Source: DATEEW01 sp035273665 (GTDB taxonomy: Bacteria > Pseudomonadota > Gammaproteobacteria > Burkholderiales > SG8-39). Taken from it: a stretch of DNA of 39,122 nt. Both the position numbers and the translations under genes were made by a program. Shown piece by piece: positions 1 through 7,972 of the stretch. The stretch covers positions 1-39,122 of the forward strand of contig DATEOW010000102.1 in the NCBI GenBank assembly GCA_035273665.1, read 5' to 3'. Under the pieces are notes generated by a model, which saw nothing but the letters and a program-made list of their open reading frames with translations, had not been told where the DNA came from and did not search any database. The stretch's first letter is position 1, and every line of letters starts with the position of its first letter.

Positions 1-372
1 GCCTGTTCATGTTCGGAATCGCGGCGTGCCGCGAAGCGTTGACGCAGAAAAGTTAGGGGGCTAGCCATGTGGGGCAAAGTCGAAATTGGATTACGTTTTA
101 ATGGTTAGGCTCGGCGACTAGGCCGGGCGAACGCTGAATGATCGCCTATGGGGGACTTTCCCTCTCGGAAATCCACGCGCTCCTGCGGAAAATAGCATGG
201 CGGCGGCCGGGCTTAAACGATGTATGAGCAATGATTTTTCGGTCTTGCAACAAATGTCGGGAGAAAGGACCGCGATAGGTCCGAAAATCACTTACTTGCC
301 GTGCCAGTCTTTGCTGTGCTGCGCCGCGCTAACCCCTAAAATACCGCCTTAAGCGATCCAATAGGAGCTGTC
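1..372. other. Intergenic stretch upstream of metC
   Basis: No gene can be supported here. The first 56 bases are open in the third forward frame and end in TAG at 54-56 (17 residues, partly hydrophobic), so they could be the tail of a gene that starts outside the window; this is very uncertain. A small hairpin is visible (GGACC at 267-271 with GGTCC at 278-282). A TAAAAT at 337-342 resembles a -10 box, but the nearest TTGCTG (311-316) is 20 bases away, so a metC promoter here is only a guess. I saw no riboswitch consensus. Confidence 0.4.
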
Positions 373-1536
373 GTGAGAGATGAAACAACGCTAGTTCACG
401 CCGGGCGCCATCCGGAACGGTTTGAAGGGGCGGTGAATCCCCCTGTATTTCATGTCTCTACCATCCTATCGCCGACCCTTGACGACTGGGAGCGCAAGGC
501 GGCGGATCGCGCTAAGGAGGTCCCCGGGACCTATTACGGGCGGGGTGGAACCCCAACTACGGAAGCATTGCAGGAAGCTTTGGCCGCGCTAGAGGGCGCT
601 TACCGGTGCGTCGTTTATTCATCTGGCTTGGGCGCCTGCACCGGCGCGTTGATGGCCTACCTTGGACAAGGAGATCACGCGCTCATCGCTGACAGCGTTT
701 ATGGGCCGACGCGAAATATGGCAATGCGTTTGCTCAAACGCTACGGTGTCAGCACGACTTTCTATGATCCGTGTATCGGATCCGGCATCGAACGCTTGAT
801 TCAAGCAAACACGAAAGTCGTGTATGTCGAATCGCCAGGTTCCCTTACTTTCGAAGTGCAAGATATCCCCGCTATTGCAGCCGCCGCCCATCGCCGTGGT
901 GCGACGGTCATTATGGATAACACATGGGGAACGCCGCTGTACTTCAAGGCTTTCGACCACGGCGTCGATGTATCCATTCAGGCTGCGACAAAGTATGTCG
1001 TTGGACACTCGGACGCCATGTTGGGAACCGTCAGTTGCACGAAAGAGGCGTGGCCTCAACTGAAGTCCACTCATTACGATCTGGGGCAGACAGCCGGACC
1101 GGACGACGTATACCTCGCGCACAGGGGTTTGCGCACAATGGCTGTGCGCTTAAAGCAACATTGGGAAACGGGTGTGCAACTGGCCGAATGGCTGAGTGCG
1201 CGGCCGGAAGTCGAAAAAGTGTTGCATCCGGCTTTACCCGGCGATGCGGGCCATGCGATCTGGAAGCGTGATTTCAGAGGGGCATGCGGTTTGTTCGGCG
1301 TCGTGCTGCGCCCCCTAGACAGGCGAGCGCTCGCCGCTTTCATTGATGGCCTCCAATTTTTCGGACTGGGCGCGTCTTGGGGCGGCTATGAGAGCCTCAT
1401 CATGCCCTTCGAGCCGGAACGCACCGTCGTGCAGTGGCCGTATAAGGGCACATGCGTGCGCCTTCATGCAGGTCTTGAGCATGTGGAGGACTTGCGGAAG
1501 GACCTTGAGGAAGGCTTTAAACGTTTGAAAGCTTGA
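373..1536 (+). CDS. metC: Cystathionine beta-lyase (PLP-dependent)
   Basis: This 387-residue protein is predicted to cleave cystathionine to homocysteine, pyruvate and ammonia in the cytoplasm, the penultimate step of methionine synthesis. It belongs to the Cys/Met-metabolism PLP family (fold type I). YYGRGGTPT at residues 54-62 matches the family's substrate and phosphate-binding segment. The PLP lysine is K207 in AATKYVVGHSD. D182 in MDNTW is the expected partner of the pyridine nitrogen. Length is typical. The start is GTG at 373, preceded by AGGAG at 363-367 with good spacing, and the next residues (RDETTLVHAGRHP) match the usual family N-terminus. The chalcone-isomerase-like gene follows after 10 bases, so the two are probably co-transcribed. 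Cystathionine gamma-synthase or gamma-lyase are related alternatives, but the sequence looks most like the proteobacterial MetC branch. Confidence 0.93.
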   Translation: MRDETTLVHAGRHPERFEGAVNPPVFHVSTILSPTLDDWERKAADRAKEVPGTYYGRGGTPTTEALQEALAALEGAYRCVVYSSGLGACTGALMAYLGQGDHALIADSVYGPTRNMAMRLLKRYGVSTTFYDPCIGSGIERLIQANTKVVYVESPGSLTFEVQDIPAIAAAAHRRGATVIMDNTWGTPLYFKAFDHGVDVSIQAATKYVVGHSDAMLGTVSCTKEAWPQLKSTHYDLGQTAGPDDVYLAHRGLRTMAVRLKQHWETGVQLAEWLSARPEVEKVLHPALPGDAGHAIWKRDFRGACGLFGVVLRPLDRRALAAFIDGLQFFGLGASWGGYESLIMPFEPERTVVQWPYKGTCVRLHAGLEHVEDLRKDLEEGFKRLKA

Positions 1537-1546
1537 GGAGGGCGTG

Positions 1547-2116
1547 ATGAGACTGATGCTATTTTTGCTTGTTTTATTGACTGCGGTGCCTACGTGCGCG
1601 GTCGAGTTGCATGGCGTGCAGTTTGAGGAACGAGTGCAACTCTCGCCGACATCGCCAGAACTCATGTTGAACGGCTTGGGTGTTCGCAAAATCGTTTTCA
1701 TCAAGGTTTATGTCGGCGCGCTCTATGCGCCGCAAAAAACCAGCAATGCGACAGACATCATCAACAGCAATGCTCCGCGTCGTGTAGCGATGGCACTGCT
1801 ACGCGACGTCTCCGCAAAGCAATTCAGCGAGGCGTTGAATGATGGGCTTCAACAGAACCATAGCGCCCAAGAGTTGGAACGGCACAAGGCGCAGATCGAC
1901 GAACTACTCGCATTGATGATGTCGTTGAACGAGGTCAAAAAAGGGGATGTCGTTCGGGTCGACTATCTGCCCGACCTTGGTACGCGCGTGCAAGTTAACG
2001 GCGAAAATCGCGGCAAAATTATCCCTGGCCCCGACTTGTATCGAATGCTGTTACGCGTCTGGCTCGGCGAAAACCCTGTTGACGCGGGGTTGAAGCAAGG
2101 CATGTTGGGCGGTTAA
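1547..2116 (+). CDS. Secreted chalcone-isomerase-like protein
   Basis: The protein has 189 residues. It begins with a signal peptide (short basic start, leucine-rich core, likely cleavage after PTCA near residue 18), so it should be periplasmic. The mature part contains a segment like LNGLGVRKIVFIKVYVGALY and a C-terminal GPDLYRMLLRVWLGENPVD segment, both typical of the bacterial chalcone isomerase-like family. That family shares the plant chalcone isomerase fold but has no established flavonoid activity in bacteria; its function is unknown. I chose ATG at 1547 because AGGAGG at 1536-1541 then has five bases of spacing; a GTG at 1544 is possible but too close. It follows metC in what looks like one operon. 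Its TAA overlaps the typA stop codon on the other strand. Confidence 0.8.
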   Translation: MRLMLFLLVLLTAVPTCAVELHGVQFEERVQLSPTSPELMLNGLGVRKIVFIKVYVGALYAPQKTSNATDIINSNAPRRVAMALLRDVSAKQFSEALNDGLQQNHSAQELERHKAQIDELLALMMSLNEVKKGDVVRVDYLPDLGTRVQVNGENRGKIIPGPDLYRMLLRVWLGENPVDAGLKQGMLGG

Positions 2117-3933
2117 CTGGCCTCGCGCGATGCGCGCTTGCGCTCGTGTTCTTTCAAGTAACGCTTGCGTAGACGAATGCTCTTTGGCGTGATTTCCACT
2201 AATTCGTCATCGGAAATAAACTCGACGGCGTACTCCAAACTCATCTGAATTGGCGGCACCAGGCGTACTGCTTCGTCCGTACCCGAAGCGCGCACATTCG
2301 TTAGCTGCTTGCCTTTAATCGGATTGACCACCAAGTCATTGTCCCGGCTGTGAATGCCGATAATCATGCCTTCATAGACAGGATTTCCCGGCGAGCTGAA
2401 CATGCGGCCGCGATCCTGTAATTTCCACAACGCATAAGCGACTGCTTCACCGTCATCCTGACTGATGAGCACGCCATTGCGCCGTTCGGCCATCTCGCCG
2501 CCCTTAATGGGGGCGTATTCGTCGAAGATGTGGCTCATCAAACCGGTCCCGCGCGTCAGCGTCATGAATTCGGATTGAAAGCCGATTAATCCACGTGCTG
2601 GAATGCGATATTCGAGACGGACCCGGCCTTTCCCATCGGATTGCATATCTGTGAGATCGCCGCGGCGGCGGCCGAGCTCTTCCATTACCGCGCCTTGATT
2701 CACCTCTTCTACATCCACAGTGAGCAATTCGTACGGTTCATGTTTCTCGCCATCGATCTCTTTCAGTACCACGCGCGGCCGCGATACGGCTAATTCGTAG
2801 CCCTCGCGGCGCATATTTTCCAAAAGAATTGTCAGATGCAATTCTCCGCGACCGGAAACTTCAAACACGGTTTCGTCGCCGGTATCGTTTACCCGTAGCG
2901 CGACGTTCGCTTTCAATTCGCGCTCCAGCCGTTCACGCAATTGACGGCTAGTGATGAATTTGCCTTCGCGACCGGCAAGCGGTGAAGTGTTCACGCAAAA
3001 ATTCATCGTCAATGTCGGCTCATCCACGCGCAAAAGCGGTAGTGCGTCCGGATGGTCGGGGTGGCAAACGGTCGAACCAATGCCGATTTCTTCAATGCCG
3101 TTGATCAGTACGATATCGCCCGCAATGGCTTCATCCACGATCGTTCGGTCAAGACCGTAAAATTTCAGCACTTGATTGACCCGCGCTTTGATCGGCGTGG
3201 ACCCCGGTCCGTTTAAAACAATCACGTCCTGTAGCGGTTTAACGCGGCCGCGGCTGATACGGCCAATGCCGATTTTGCCGACATAGCTGGAATAGTCGAG
3301 CGAGGAAATCTGCAATTGCAGCGGCCCCTCAGACGTATCTTCGCGCACAGGCACATGTTCGATGATGGCCTGGAACAGCGGTTTCATGTCGGCGCCAGGT
3401 TTGTCCGCCTCAAGCATGGCAAAGCCGTTCAACGCCGACGCGAAGACCACCGGAAAATCCAGTTGCTCTTCCGTCGCGCCCAGCTTGTCGAACAAATCGA
3501 AGGTTGCGTTGATGACGTAATCGGGCCGGGCGCCCGGACGGTCAATCTTGTTGACGACGACGATCGGTTTGAGTCCAAGCGCAAGCGCTTTGCGCGTTAC
3601 AAAGCGTGTTTGGGGCATGGGACCCTCAACCGCATCGACCAGTAGCAACACGCCATCCACCATCGATAGCACGCGCTCAACCTCGCCGCCGAAATCCGCA
3701 TGTCCGGGCGTGTCGACGATATTGATATGGGTACCTTCGAACTCGACTGCGCAGTTCTTCGCGAGAATAGTGATGCCGCGTTCTTTCTCGAGATCGTTGC
3801 TATCCATGACCCGCTCGGCGACCTGTTGGTTGTCGCGGAAGGTGCCGGACTGTTTCAATAATTGATCTACGAGAGTCGTCTTGCCATGGTCGACGTGGGC
3901 GATGATGGCGATATTGCGTAAGGCGCGGGACAT
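2113..3933 (-). CDS. typA: Ribosome-associated GTPase TypA/BipA
   Basis: The 606-residue product is a translational GTPase of the EF-G/LepA class that acts on the ribosome and in large-subunit assembly, particularly under stress and at low temperature. All G motifs are visible: G1 AHVDHGKTT near residues 12-20, the switch region ending in ERGIT, G3 DTPGHADFG, G4 NKID and G5 SALNG. The later domains follow the EF-G order, and a C-terminal domain with the segment GRMFSSPGNPVYEGMIIG is specific to BipA. Length is almost identical to the Escherichia coli protein. The start ATG at 3933 has no clear Shine-Dalgarno sequence but begins exactly where the family does (MSRALRNIAIIAHVDHG). It diverges from the ogt-like gene, with 127 bases between them, and meets the preceding gene tail to tail with overlapping stops. 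Confidence 0.97.
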   Translation of the reverse strand: MSRALRNIAIIAHVDHGKTTLVDQLLKQSGTFRDNQQVAERVMDSNDLEKERGITILAKNCAVEFEGTHINIVDTPGHADFGGEVERVLSMVDGVLLLVDAVEGPMPQTRFVTRKALALGLKPIVVVNKIDRPGARPDYVINATFDLFDKLGATEEQLDFPVVFASALNGFAMLEADKPGADMKPLFQAIIEHVPVREDTSEGPLQLQISSLDYSSYVGKIGIGRISRGRVKPLQDVIVLNGPGSTPIKARVNQVLKFYGLDRTIVDEAIAGDIVLINGIEEIGIGSTVCHPDHPDALPLLRVDEPTLTMNFCVNTSPLAGREGKFITSRQLRERLERELKANVALRVNDTGDETVFEVSGRGELHLTILLENMRREGYELAVSRPRVVLKEIDGEKHEPYELLTVDVEEVNQGAVMEELGRRRGDLTDMQSDGKGRVRLEYRIPARGLIGFQSEFMTLTRGTGLMSHIFDEYAPIKGGEMAERRNGVLISQDDGEAVAYALWKLQDRGRMFSSPGNPVYEGMIIGIHSRDNDLVVNPIKGKQLTNVRASGTDEAVRLVPPIQMSLEYAVEFISDDELVEITPKSIRLRKRYLKEHERKRASREAS

Positions 3934-4060
3934 GATGGGGTGATGGGGCTGCGGCGGGAAAACCGATGATTTTAGCAGGTCGGAGCCACTTTTCTGCGTT
4001 CGTTTCCAGCTTTATGCGACCGTTGACGGCAATAGCGCACGCGCATATGTTCTTCGGCAT

Positions 4061-4537
4061 ATGGAAACGCCGTGTTTTGATGCCGTTTTGCCGACGCCAT
4101 TTGGGGCGTTCGGTATCTTTACCGTCGGCGACGTGATCGCGGAAGTTGTTTACCTGCCACCAGGGACGCCGGCGCTACCGGCGCGGTCTGCCGTGGCAGA
4201 TGAAGCGGTTCACCAAATCGGCCGATATCTGAACGACCCCGACTACCGCTTTCAATTGCCGCTTCGGCCGGCCGGCACGCCCTTTCAGCAACGCGTATGG
4301 GATGAGATCTCTAAAATTCAACGTGGCCGGGTTCATCGCTACGGCGATTTGGCCAAGCGCCTCGCGTCAGCGCCCCGCGCGGTTGGGCAAGCTTGCGGTG
4401 CAAATCCGTTCCCGCCCCTGATTCCTTGCCACCGCGTTGTCGCAGCAGCGGGGATTGGCGGATTTGCCAATCAGCGCGACGGATTTCTTATTGCGTCGAA
4501 GCGCTGGTTACTTGCCCATGAGGGTTGTCCGCTTTGA
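4061..4537 (+). CDS. ogt: Methylated-DNA-protein cysteine methyltransferase
   Basis: This 158-residue protein is predicted to remove alkyl groups from O6-alkylguanine in DNA by transferring them irreversibly to its own cysteine. The active-site PCHRV motif is intact (IPCHRVV), so it is not a tryptophan-bearing alkyltransferase-like protein. The DNA-binding winged helix is recognisable in FQQRVWDEISKIQRGRVHRYG and in RAVGQACGANP. The C-terminal segment ends in SKRWLLAHEG as in the family, but the stretch after the active site (GIGGFANQRDGF) departs from the common GGYSGG form. The N-terminal domain is short, as in Ogt and MGMT. The stop codon overlaps the start of xerD, so the two genes are likely translated together. 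ATG at 4061 is the first start in the frame. I cannot separate ogt from other members by sequence alone. Confidence 0.88.
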   Translation: METPCFDAVLPTPFGAFGIFTVGDVIAEVVYLPPGTPALPARSAVADEAVHQIGRYLNDPDYRFQLPLRPAGTPFQQRVWDEISKIQRGRVHRYGDLAKRLASAPRAVGQACGANPFPPLIPCHRVVAAAGIGGFANQRDGFLIASKRWLLAHEGCPL

Positions 4538-5445
4538 GTGGCGTATTGAGTGCCGAGGACAATGCGCTCCTGGACGAATTTTGCGATCGGCTGTGGTTGG
4601 AAGACGGTTTATCGAAAAACACACTTGAAGCGTATCGACGCGACTTGCGTCTTTTCGGTGTTTGGTTAAGCGTGCGCGGGCAGGCGCTACTGAATGCTGA
4701 TGAGTCCGATATGCAGGCCTATCTTGCTCATCGTCATCAAGCCGAGAGCACGCCGCGCGTAAGCACGCAAGCGCGTCTCCTCTCCAGTTTCAAGCGTTTT
4801 TATCGTCATGCGTTGAGAGAGCGGCGCATCGCCCAGGACCCGACCCTACGCATTGACACGCCTAAGCGCGTAAAGGGGCTGCCCAAAACGCTGTCGGAGA
4901 AAGATGTCGAGAAATTGATATCTGCGCCTGATATAGCGACCGCGATGGGTTTGAGGGACCGCGCCATGCTGGAGGTTCTTTATGCGACCGGGCTGCGTGT
5001 GTCCGAATTGGTCAGGCTTAGTGTGACCGAAGTCAATGTTTCGATGGGAGTCGTCCGCGTCTTCGGCAAGGGCAGCAAAGAACGTCTGGTGCCGCTCGGC
5101 GAGGAGGCCCTGCATTGGATTGGGCGCTATATGGAGATCCGCGCTGGTTTATCGAAGCGTCATCAAAGTAATGCGCTATTCATCACCGCGCGAGGAGGTC
5201 CGATGACGCGACAGGCGTTTTGGTATCTGATCAAGCGTTATGCGCAAACCGCCGTTCCAAACATCACTTTGTCACCGCACACATTGCGACATGCGTTCGC
5301 TACACATTTGCTCAACCATGGCGCCGATTTACGCGTGGTCCAAATGCTGCTGGGACACGCTGATATATCGACCACCCAGATTTATACTCATGTGGCGCGA
5401 GAGCGGTTGAAACAGCTTCATGCCGTTCATCATCCGCGAGGCTGA
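4534..5445 (+). CDS. xerD: Site-specific tyrosine recombinase XerD
   Basis: About 303 residues. XerD acts with XerC at the dif site to resolve chromosome dimers at division. The N-terminal SAM-like core-binding domain (LSKNTLEAYRRDL) is followed by the catalytic domain. The catalytic arginine lies in YATGLRVSELVRL, the lysine in GKGSKERLVPLGEEA, and the HxxR...H...Y set in SPHTLRHAFATHLLNHGADL and TTQIYTHVARERL. The match to XerD rather than XerC is strong through VVQMLLGHADISTTQIYTHV and the ending HHPRG. Start choice: TTG at 4534 lies nine bases after GAGGG (4520-4524) and forms a TTGA overlap with the upstream stop. TTG at 4525 is the first start in the frame but directly abuts that ribosome-binding site. 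It overlaps convergent folB by 16 bases. Confidence 0.94.
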   Translation: MSGVLSAEDNALLDEFCDRLWLEDGLSKNTLEAYRRDLRLFGVWLSVRGQALLNADESDMQAYLAHRHQAESTPRVSTQARLLSSFKRFYRHALRERRIAQDPTLRIDTPKRVKGLPKTLSEKDVEKLISAPDIATAMGLRDRAMLEVLYATGLRVSELVRLSVTEVNVSMGVVRVFGKGSKERLVPLGEEALHWIGRYMEIRAGLSKRHQSNALFITARGGPMTRQAFWYLIKRYAQTAVPNITLSPHTLRHAFATHLLNHGADLRVVQMLLGHADISTTQIYTHVARERLKQLHAVHHPRG

Positions 5446-5798
5446 GCAAGCCTTGAGCGCTCGATGATCAAACCCACTTGCCGCACATCTTTGAGAATCC
5501 CTAACTTCGCGAGGCTGATCTTCACCCATGGGGCGCCAAACTCGTGCAAGAGCATGTCGGCAATGAATTCACCCATCTCTTCCACTAGGCCGAATCGCCG
5601 ACTCTTCAGTTCGTCCTGCAAGCGTTGCACGACGACGGCATAGTCGATGGTGTCTGCGACCTTGCCCGATTTCGCAGCGACGCGGTCAGGCAGACCGATA
5701 TCCAGGTCGATGGATATCGGCTGAGTCACTACCCTTTCGCGCTTGTAGATGCCGACTTGCGCGTCGACGCGCAAGTCCCGCAGGAAAATCACATCCAT
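5430..5798 (-). CDS. folB: Dihydroneopterin aldolase
   Basis: The 122-residue protein is predicted to convert 7,8-dihydroneopterin to 6-hydroxymethyl-7,8-dihydropterin and glycolaldehyde in folate synthesis. The family signature is clear: the N-terminal LRVDAQVGIYKRER segment, then TIDYAVVVQRLQDEL, the catalytic-region glutamate in RFGLVEEMGEFIAD, and the late lysine in WVKISLAKLGIL. The reading frame is open farther upstream to 5936, but those residues do not resemble the family and would overlap plsY. ATG at 5798 gives the usual N-terminus (MDVIFLRDL). The Shine-Dalgarno sequence is weak. It is divergent from plsY with a 61-base gap, an arrangement also known in enterobacteria, and convergent with xerD. 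Confidence 0.92.
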   Translation of the reverse strand: MDVIFLRDLRVDAQVGIYKRERVVTQPISIDLDIGLPDRVAAKSGKVADTIDYAVVVQRLQDELKSRRFGLVEEMGEFIADMLLHEFGAPWVKISLAKLGILKDVRQVGLIIERSRLAQPRG

Positions 5799-5859
5799 GG
5801 ATTTCTCGTTTGAAATGCCCATTGGGCTAAAATCGCGCCACTTTAGACCGGCCGGCAAT

Positions 5860-6474
5860 GTGATCGACGCAACCTTCATTCTAACCGCGTACCTCATCGG
5901 TTCGCTTTCCTTTGCGGTAATCGTCAGCAAAGCCATGGGCTTGCCGGATCCACACGACTATGGCTCTGGAAACCCGGGGGCGACGAATGTGCTGCGTACC
6001 GGCAACAAGCTAGCGGCTATATTGACTTTGGTCGGAGATGGCGCAAAGGGCTGGCTCGTCGTCTTGGCGGCCGAGCACTTCGGCGGGCGTTTCAATCTAA
6101 GCGATCTAACGATTCCGTTGGTGGTCTTGGCGGTTTTCCTTGGCCACCTCTTTCCGATTTATTTTCGCTTCCGCGGTGGCAAGGGCGTTGCCACCGCGGG
6201 TGGGATTTTGTTCGCGATCGATTGGCGAATCGGTCTCGCTACATTGACGACTTGGCTGATCATCGCCTTCTTCTTTCGCTATTCATCCTTGGCCGCGCTC
6301 GTAGCGGCGATTTTTGCGCCGCTCTTTTACGTTCTGATATTTGGCTTCGACGCGTTTTTCCCTTCCGTTGCGCTCATCGGACTGCTACTCATTTGGCGTC
6401 ATCGCGAGAATATCCGGAAGTTACTAGAGGGCACTGAAAGCCGTCTTGGCGCGAAAAGGACAGAGCGCGTTTAG
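5860..6474 (+). CDS. plsY: Acyl-phosphate glycerol-3-phosphate acyltransferase
   Basis: This 204-residue inner-membrane enzyme is predicted to acylate glycerol-3-phosphate with acyl-phosphate from PlsX, the first step of phospholipid synthesis. The sequence holds several hydrophobic membrane segments and the three conserved family motifs: SGNPGATNVLR near residues 34-44, the FRGGKGVATAGG motif, and the late RHRENI motif. The frame is open from 5749, but the first 37 codons are not family-like and overlap folB on the other strand. GTG at 5860 gives VIDATFILTAYLIGSLSFA, matching the usual N-terminal membrane segment; no strong Shine-Dalgarno precedes it. The gene ends two bases before the stop of convergent tsaD, so no intrinsic terminator separates them. 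Confidence 0.94.
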   Translation: MIDATFILTAYLIGSLSFAVIVSKAMGLPDPHDYGSGNPGATNVLRTGNKLAAILTLVGDGAKGWLVVLAAEHFGGRFNLSDLTIPLVVLAVFLGHLFPIYFRFRGGKGVATAGGILFAIDWRIGLATLTTWLIIAFFFRYSSLAALVAAIFAPLFYVLIFGFDAFFPSVALIGLLLIWRHRENIRKLLEGTESRLGAKRTERV

Positions 6475-6476
6475 CG

Positions 6477-7520
6477 CTATTGGGCGAGGGAATGCAAATC
6501 CCAGCGCGGATGCACACTGAAGGCGTAATTCCGAGGTGTTGCGTCTTTTAAGCGCATGGCGCCAGCGAGGGCGATCATCGCGCCGTTGTCTGTGCACAAA
6601 ACCGGCTCGGGGAAGAAAACATCGAAGCCATCTGTCAACGCGGCGCTTTGTAATGCCGCTCGCAATTGCTTGTTTGCACCGACCCCACCCGCAATGATCA
6701 ATCGCGCGCATGCAGTTTTCCTCAAGGCGGCCCGGCATTTACTCACCAGCACATCAACCGCGGCATCCTGAAAGGCGCGGGCCACATCGGCTCTCGTCTG
6801 CGGGTTTGATGGTTCCGTGCGTAAAAGCGTGAGCACGGCTGTTTTCAACCCACTGAAGCTGAAATCTAGGTCGCCGCTGTTGAGCATCGGTCTGGGCAGT
6901 TTGAAACGGTCGCTTCTTCCGTGCTCCGCAAGCTCGGAAAGGGCCGGACCGCCCGGATACCCCAACTCCAACAGTTGCGCGGTCTTGTCGAAGGCTTCGC
7001 CTGCTGCATCATCCAGCGTTTCCCCTAACAGGTGATAGTCACCAAGACTTCGCACCTCCATGAGTTGGGTGTGCCCGCCGGACACGAGTAAGGCCACAAA
7101 CGGAAATGACGGAGGCTGTTCCGACAGGAGCGGCGAAAGAAGGTGCCCTTCAAGATGATGGATGCCAATGGCGGGAATATTGAGAGCGAAAGCGAGCGAA
7201 TTGGCTACGCTGGCACCCACGAGCAGCGCGCCGGCGAGACCTGGGCCCTGGGTATAGGCGATAGCGTCAAGCGCTTGTAGCGTGGTGTTGGCAGACGCAT
7301 TTACCTGTCGGATTAAAGGAAGGATGCGTCGGATGTGGTCTCGGGATGCAAGCTCCGGTACGACACCGCCGTAATCGGCGTGCATTGCAACTTGGCTGTG
7401 GATGGCGTGCGCGAGCAGCCCTTCGCCGGTACTCACCAGTGCGACCCCCGTTTCGTCGCAAGAAGTCTCGATGCCCAGTACGAGCCTGCCTGCTTTTGCG
7501 GAAGATGCAGCTTTTTCCAT
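6477..7520 (-). CDS. tsaD: tRNA N6-threonylcarbamoyladenosine transferase
   Basis: The 347-residue protein is predicted to transfer the threonylcarbamoyl group from threonylcarbamoyl-AMP to A37 of ANN-decoding tRNAs, working with TsaB and TsaE. It has the ASKHA fold. Visible motifs are GIETSCDETGVALV near residues 16-29, the metal-binding histidine pair in HHLEGH at 121-126, LVSGGHTQL, and the late nucleotide-binding IAGGVGANKQLR with CTDNGAMIALAG. Length is normal. An in-frame TTG at 7523 precedes the ATG at 7520; I prefer the ATG. The gene diverges from rpsU, as in many proteobacteria. Its substrate class includes the CAU tRNA encoded at 12892, since Ile-type tRNAs carry t6A. Confidence 0.96.
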   Translation of the reverse strand: MEKAASSAKAGRLVLGIETSCDETGVALVSTGEGLLAHAIHSQVAMHADYGGVVPELASRDHIRRILPLIRQVNASANTTLQALDAIAYTQGPGLAGALLVGASVANSLAFALNIPAIGIHHLEGHLLSPLLSEQPPSFPFVALLVSGGHTQLMEVRSLGDYHLLGETLDDAAGEAFDKTAQLLELGYPGGPALSELAEHGRSDRFKLPRPMLNSGDLDFSFSGLKTAVLTLLRTEPSNPQTRADVARAFQDAAVDVLVSKCRAALRKTACARLIIAGGVGANKQLRAALQSAALTDGFDVFFPEPVLCTDNGAMIALAGAMRLKDATPRNYAFSVHPRWDLHSLAQ

Positions 7521-7604
7521 CAATGAAGAGTATGCGAGAAAATGCCCACCCTATAAGTGCCTGTTTTTCCAGGGCCGCACCGGTTATTTGCCCGGCGGTT
7601 GCCC

Positions 7605-7634
7605 TTGTATAGTTTCGCAGCGCTGGGCTATACT
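7605..7634 (+). promoter_or_regulatory. Candidate sigma-70 promoter of the rpsU cluster
   Basis: A near-consensus -10 box TATACT lies at 7629-7634, with TTGTAT at 7605-7610 as -35 and an 18-base spacer. A second TATAGT at 7608-7613 could act as a -10 for an upstream start. CTCCCGG (7633-7639) is the reverse complement of CCGGGAG (7658-7664), which contains the rpsU Shine-Dalgarno, so transcripts from the upstream box could hide the ribosome-binding site. This is pattern-based only. Confidence 0.5.
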
Positions 7635-7674
7635 CCCGGGCTTTCCATGACACCCCTCCGGGAGCCGTTTTTCA

Positions 7675-7887
7675 ATGCCCAGCGTTCGCGTCAAAGAGAA
7701 TGAACCATTTGAAGTGGCCATGCGCCGTTTCAAGCGTACAGTCGAGAAAACTGGCTTGCTCACCGAACTTCGCGCTCGCGAGTTCTACGAGAAGCCCACC
7801 GCAGAGCGCAAGCGCAAGCTTGCTGCCGCGGTAAAGCGGCATTACAAGCGTCTGCGTAGTCAGATGCTGCCGCCGAAGATGTACTAA
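7675..7887 (+). CDS. rpsU: 30S ribosomal protein bS21
   Basis: The 70-residue, strongly basic protein is bS21 of the small ribosomal subunit, which contributes to mRNA selection and initiation. The sequence matches the family along its whole length: MPSVRVKENEPFEVAMRRFK at the start, a middle REFYEKPTAERKRK segment and a basic helix ending RLRSQMLPPKMY. GGGAG at 7660-7664 provides the ribosome-binding site. It is the first gene of the macromolecular-synthesis cluster, followed by yqeY after 85 bases. The SD-complementary sequence just upstream suggests translation may be tuned by leader folding. Confidence 0.98.
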   Translation: MPSVRVKENEPFEVAMRRFKRTVEKTGLLTELRAREFYEKPTAERKRKLAAAVKRHYKRLRSQMLPPKMY

Positions 7888-7972
7888 GAAGAACAAGACC
7901 CCCACCGCAAGCACCGCACTCACGGCGACAGGATCGTGTCGATCCGCCGCCGTGCTTTGTTTTTGGGAAGCC

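Noticed and set aside
619..1122. A 167-residue antisense frame within metC
   Set aside because: No recognisable features, lies fully inside a well supported enzyme gene.
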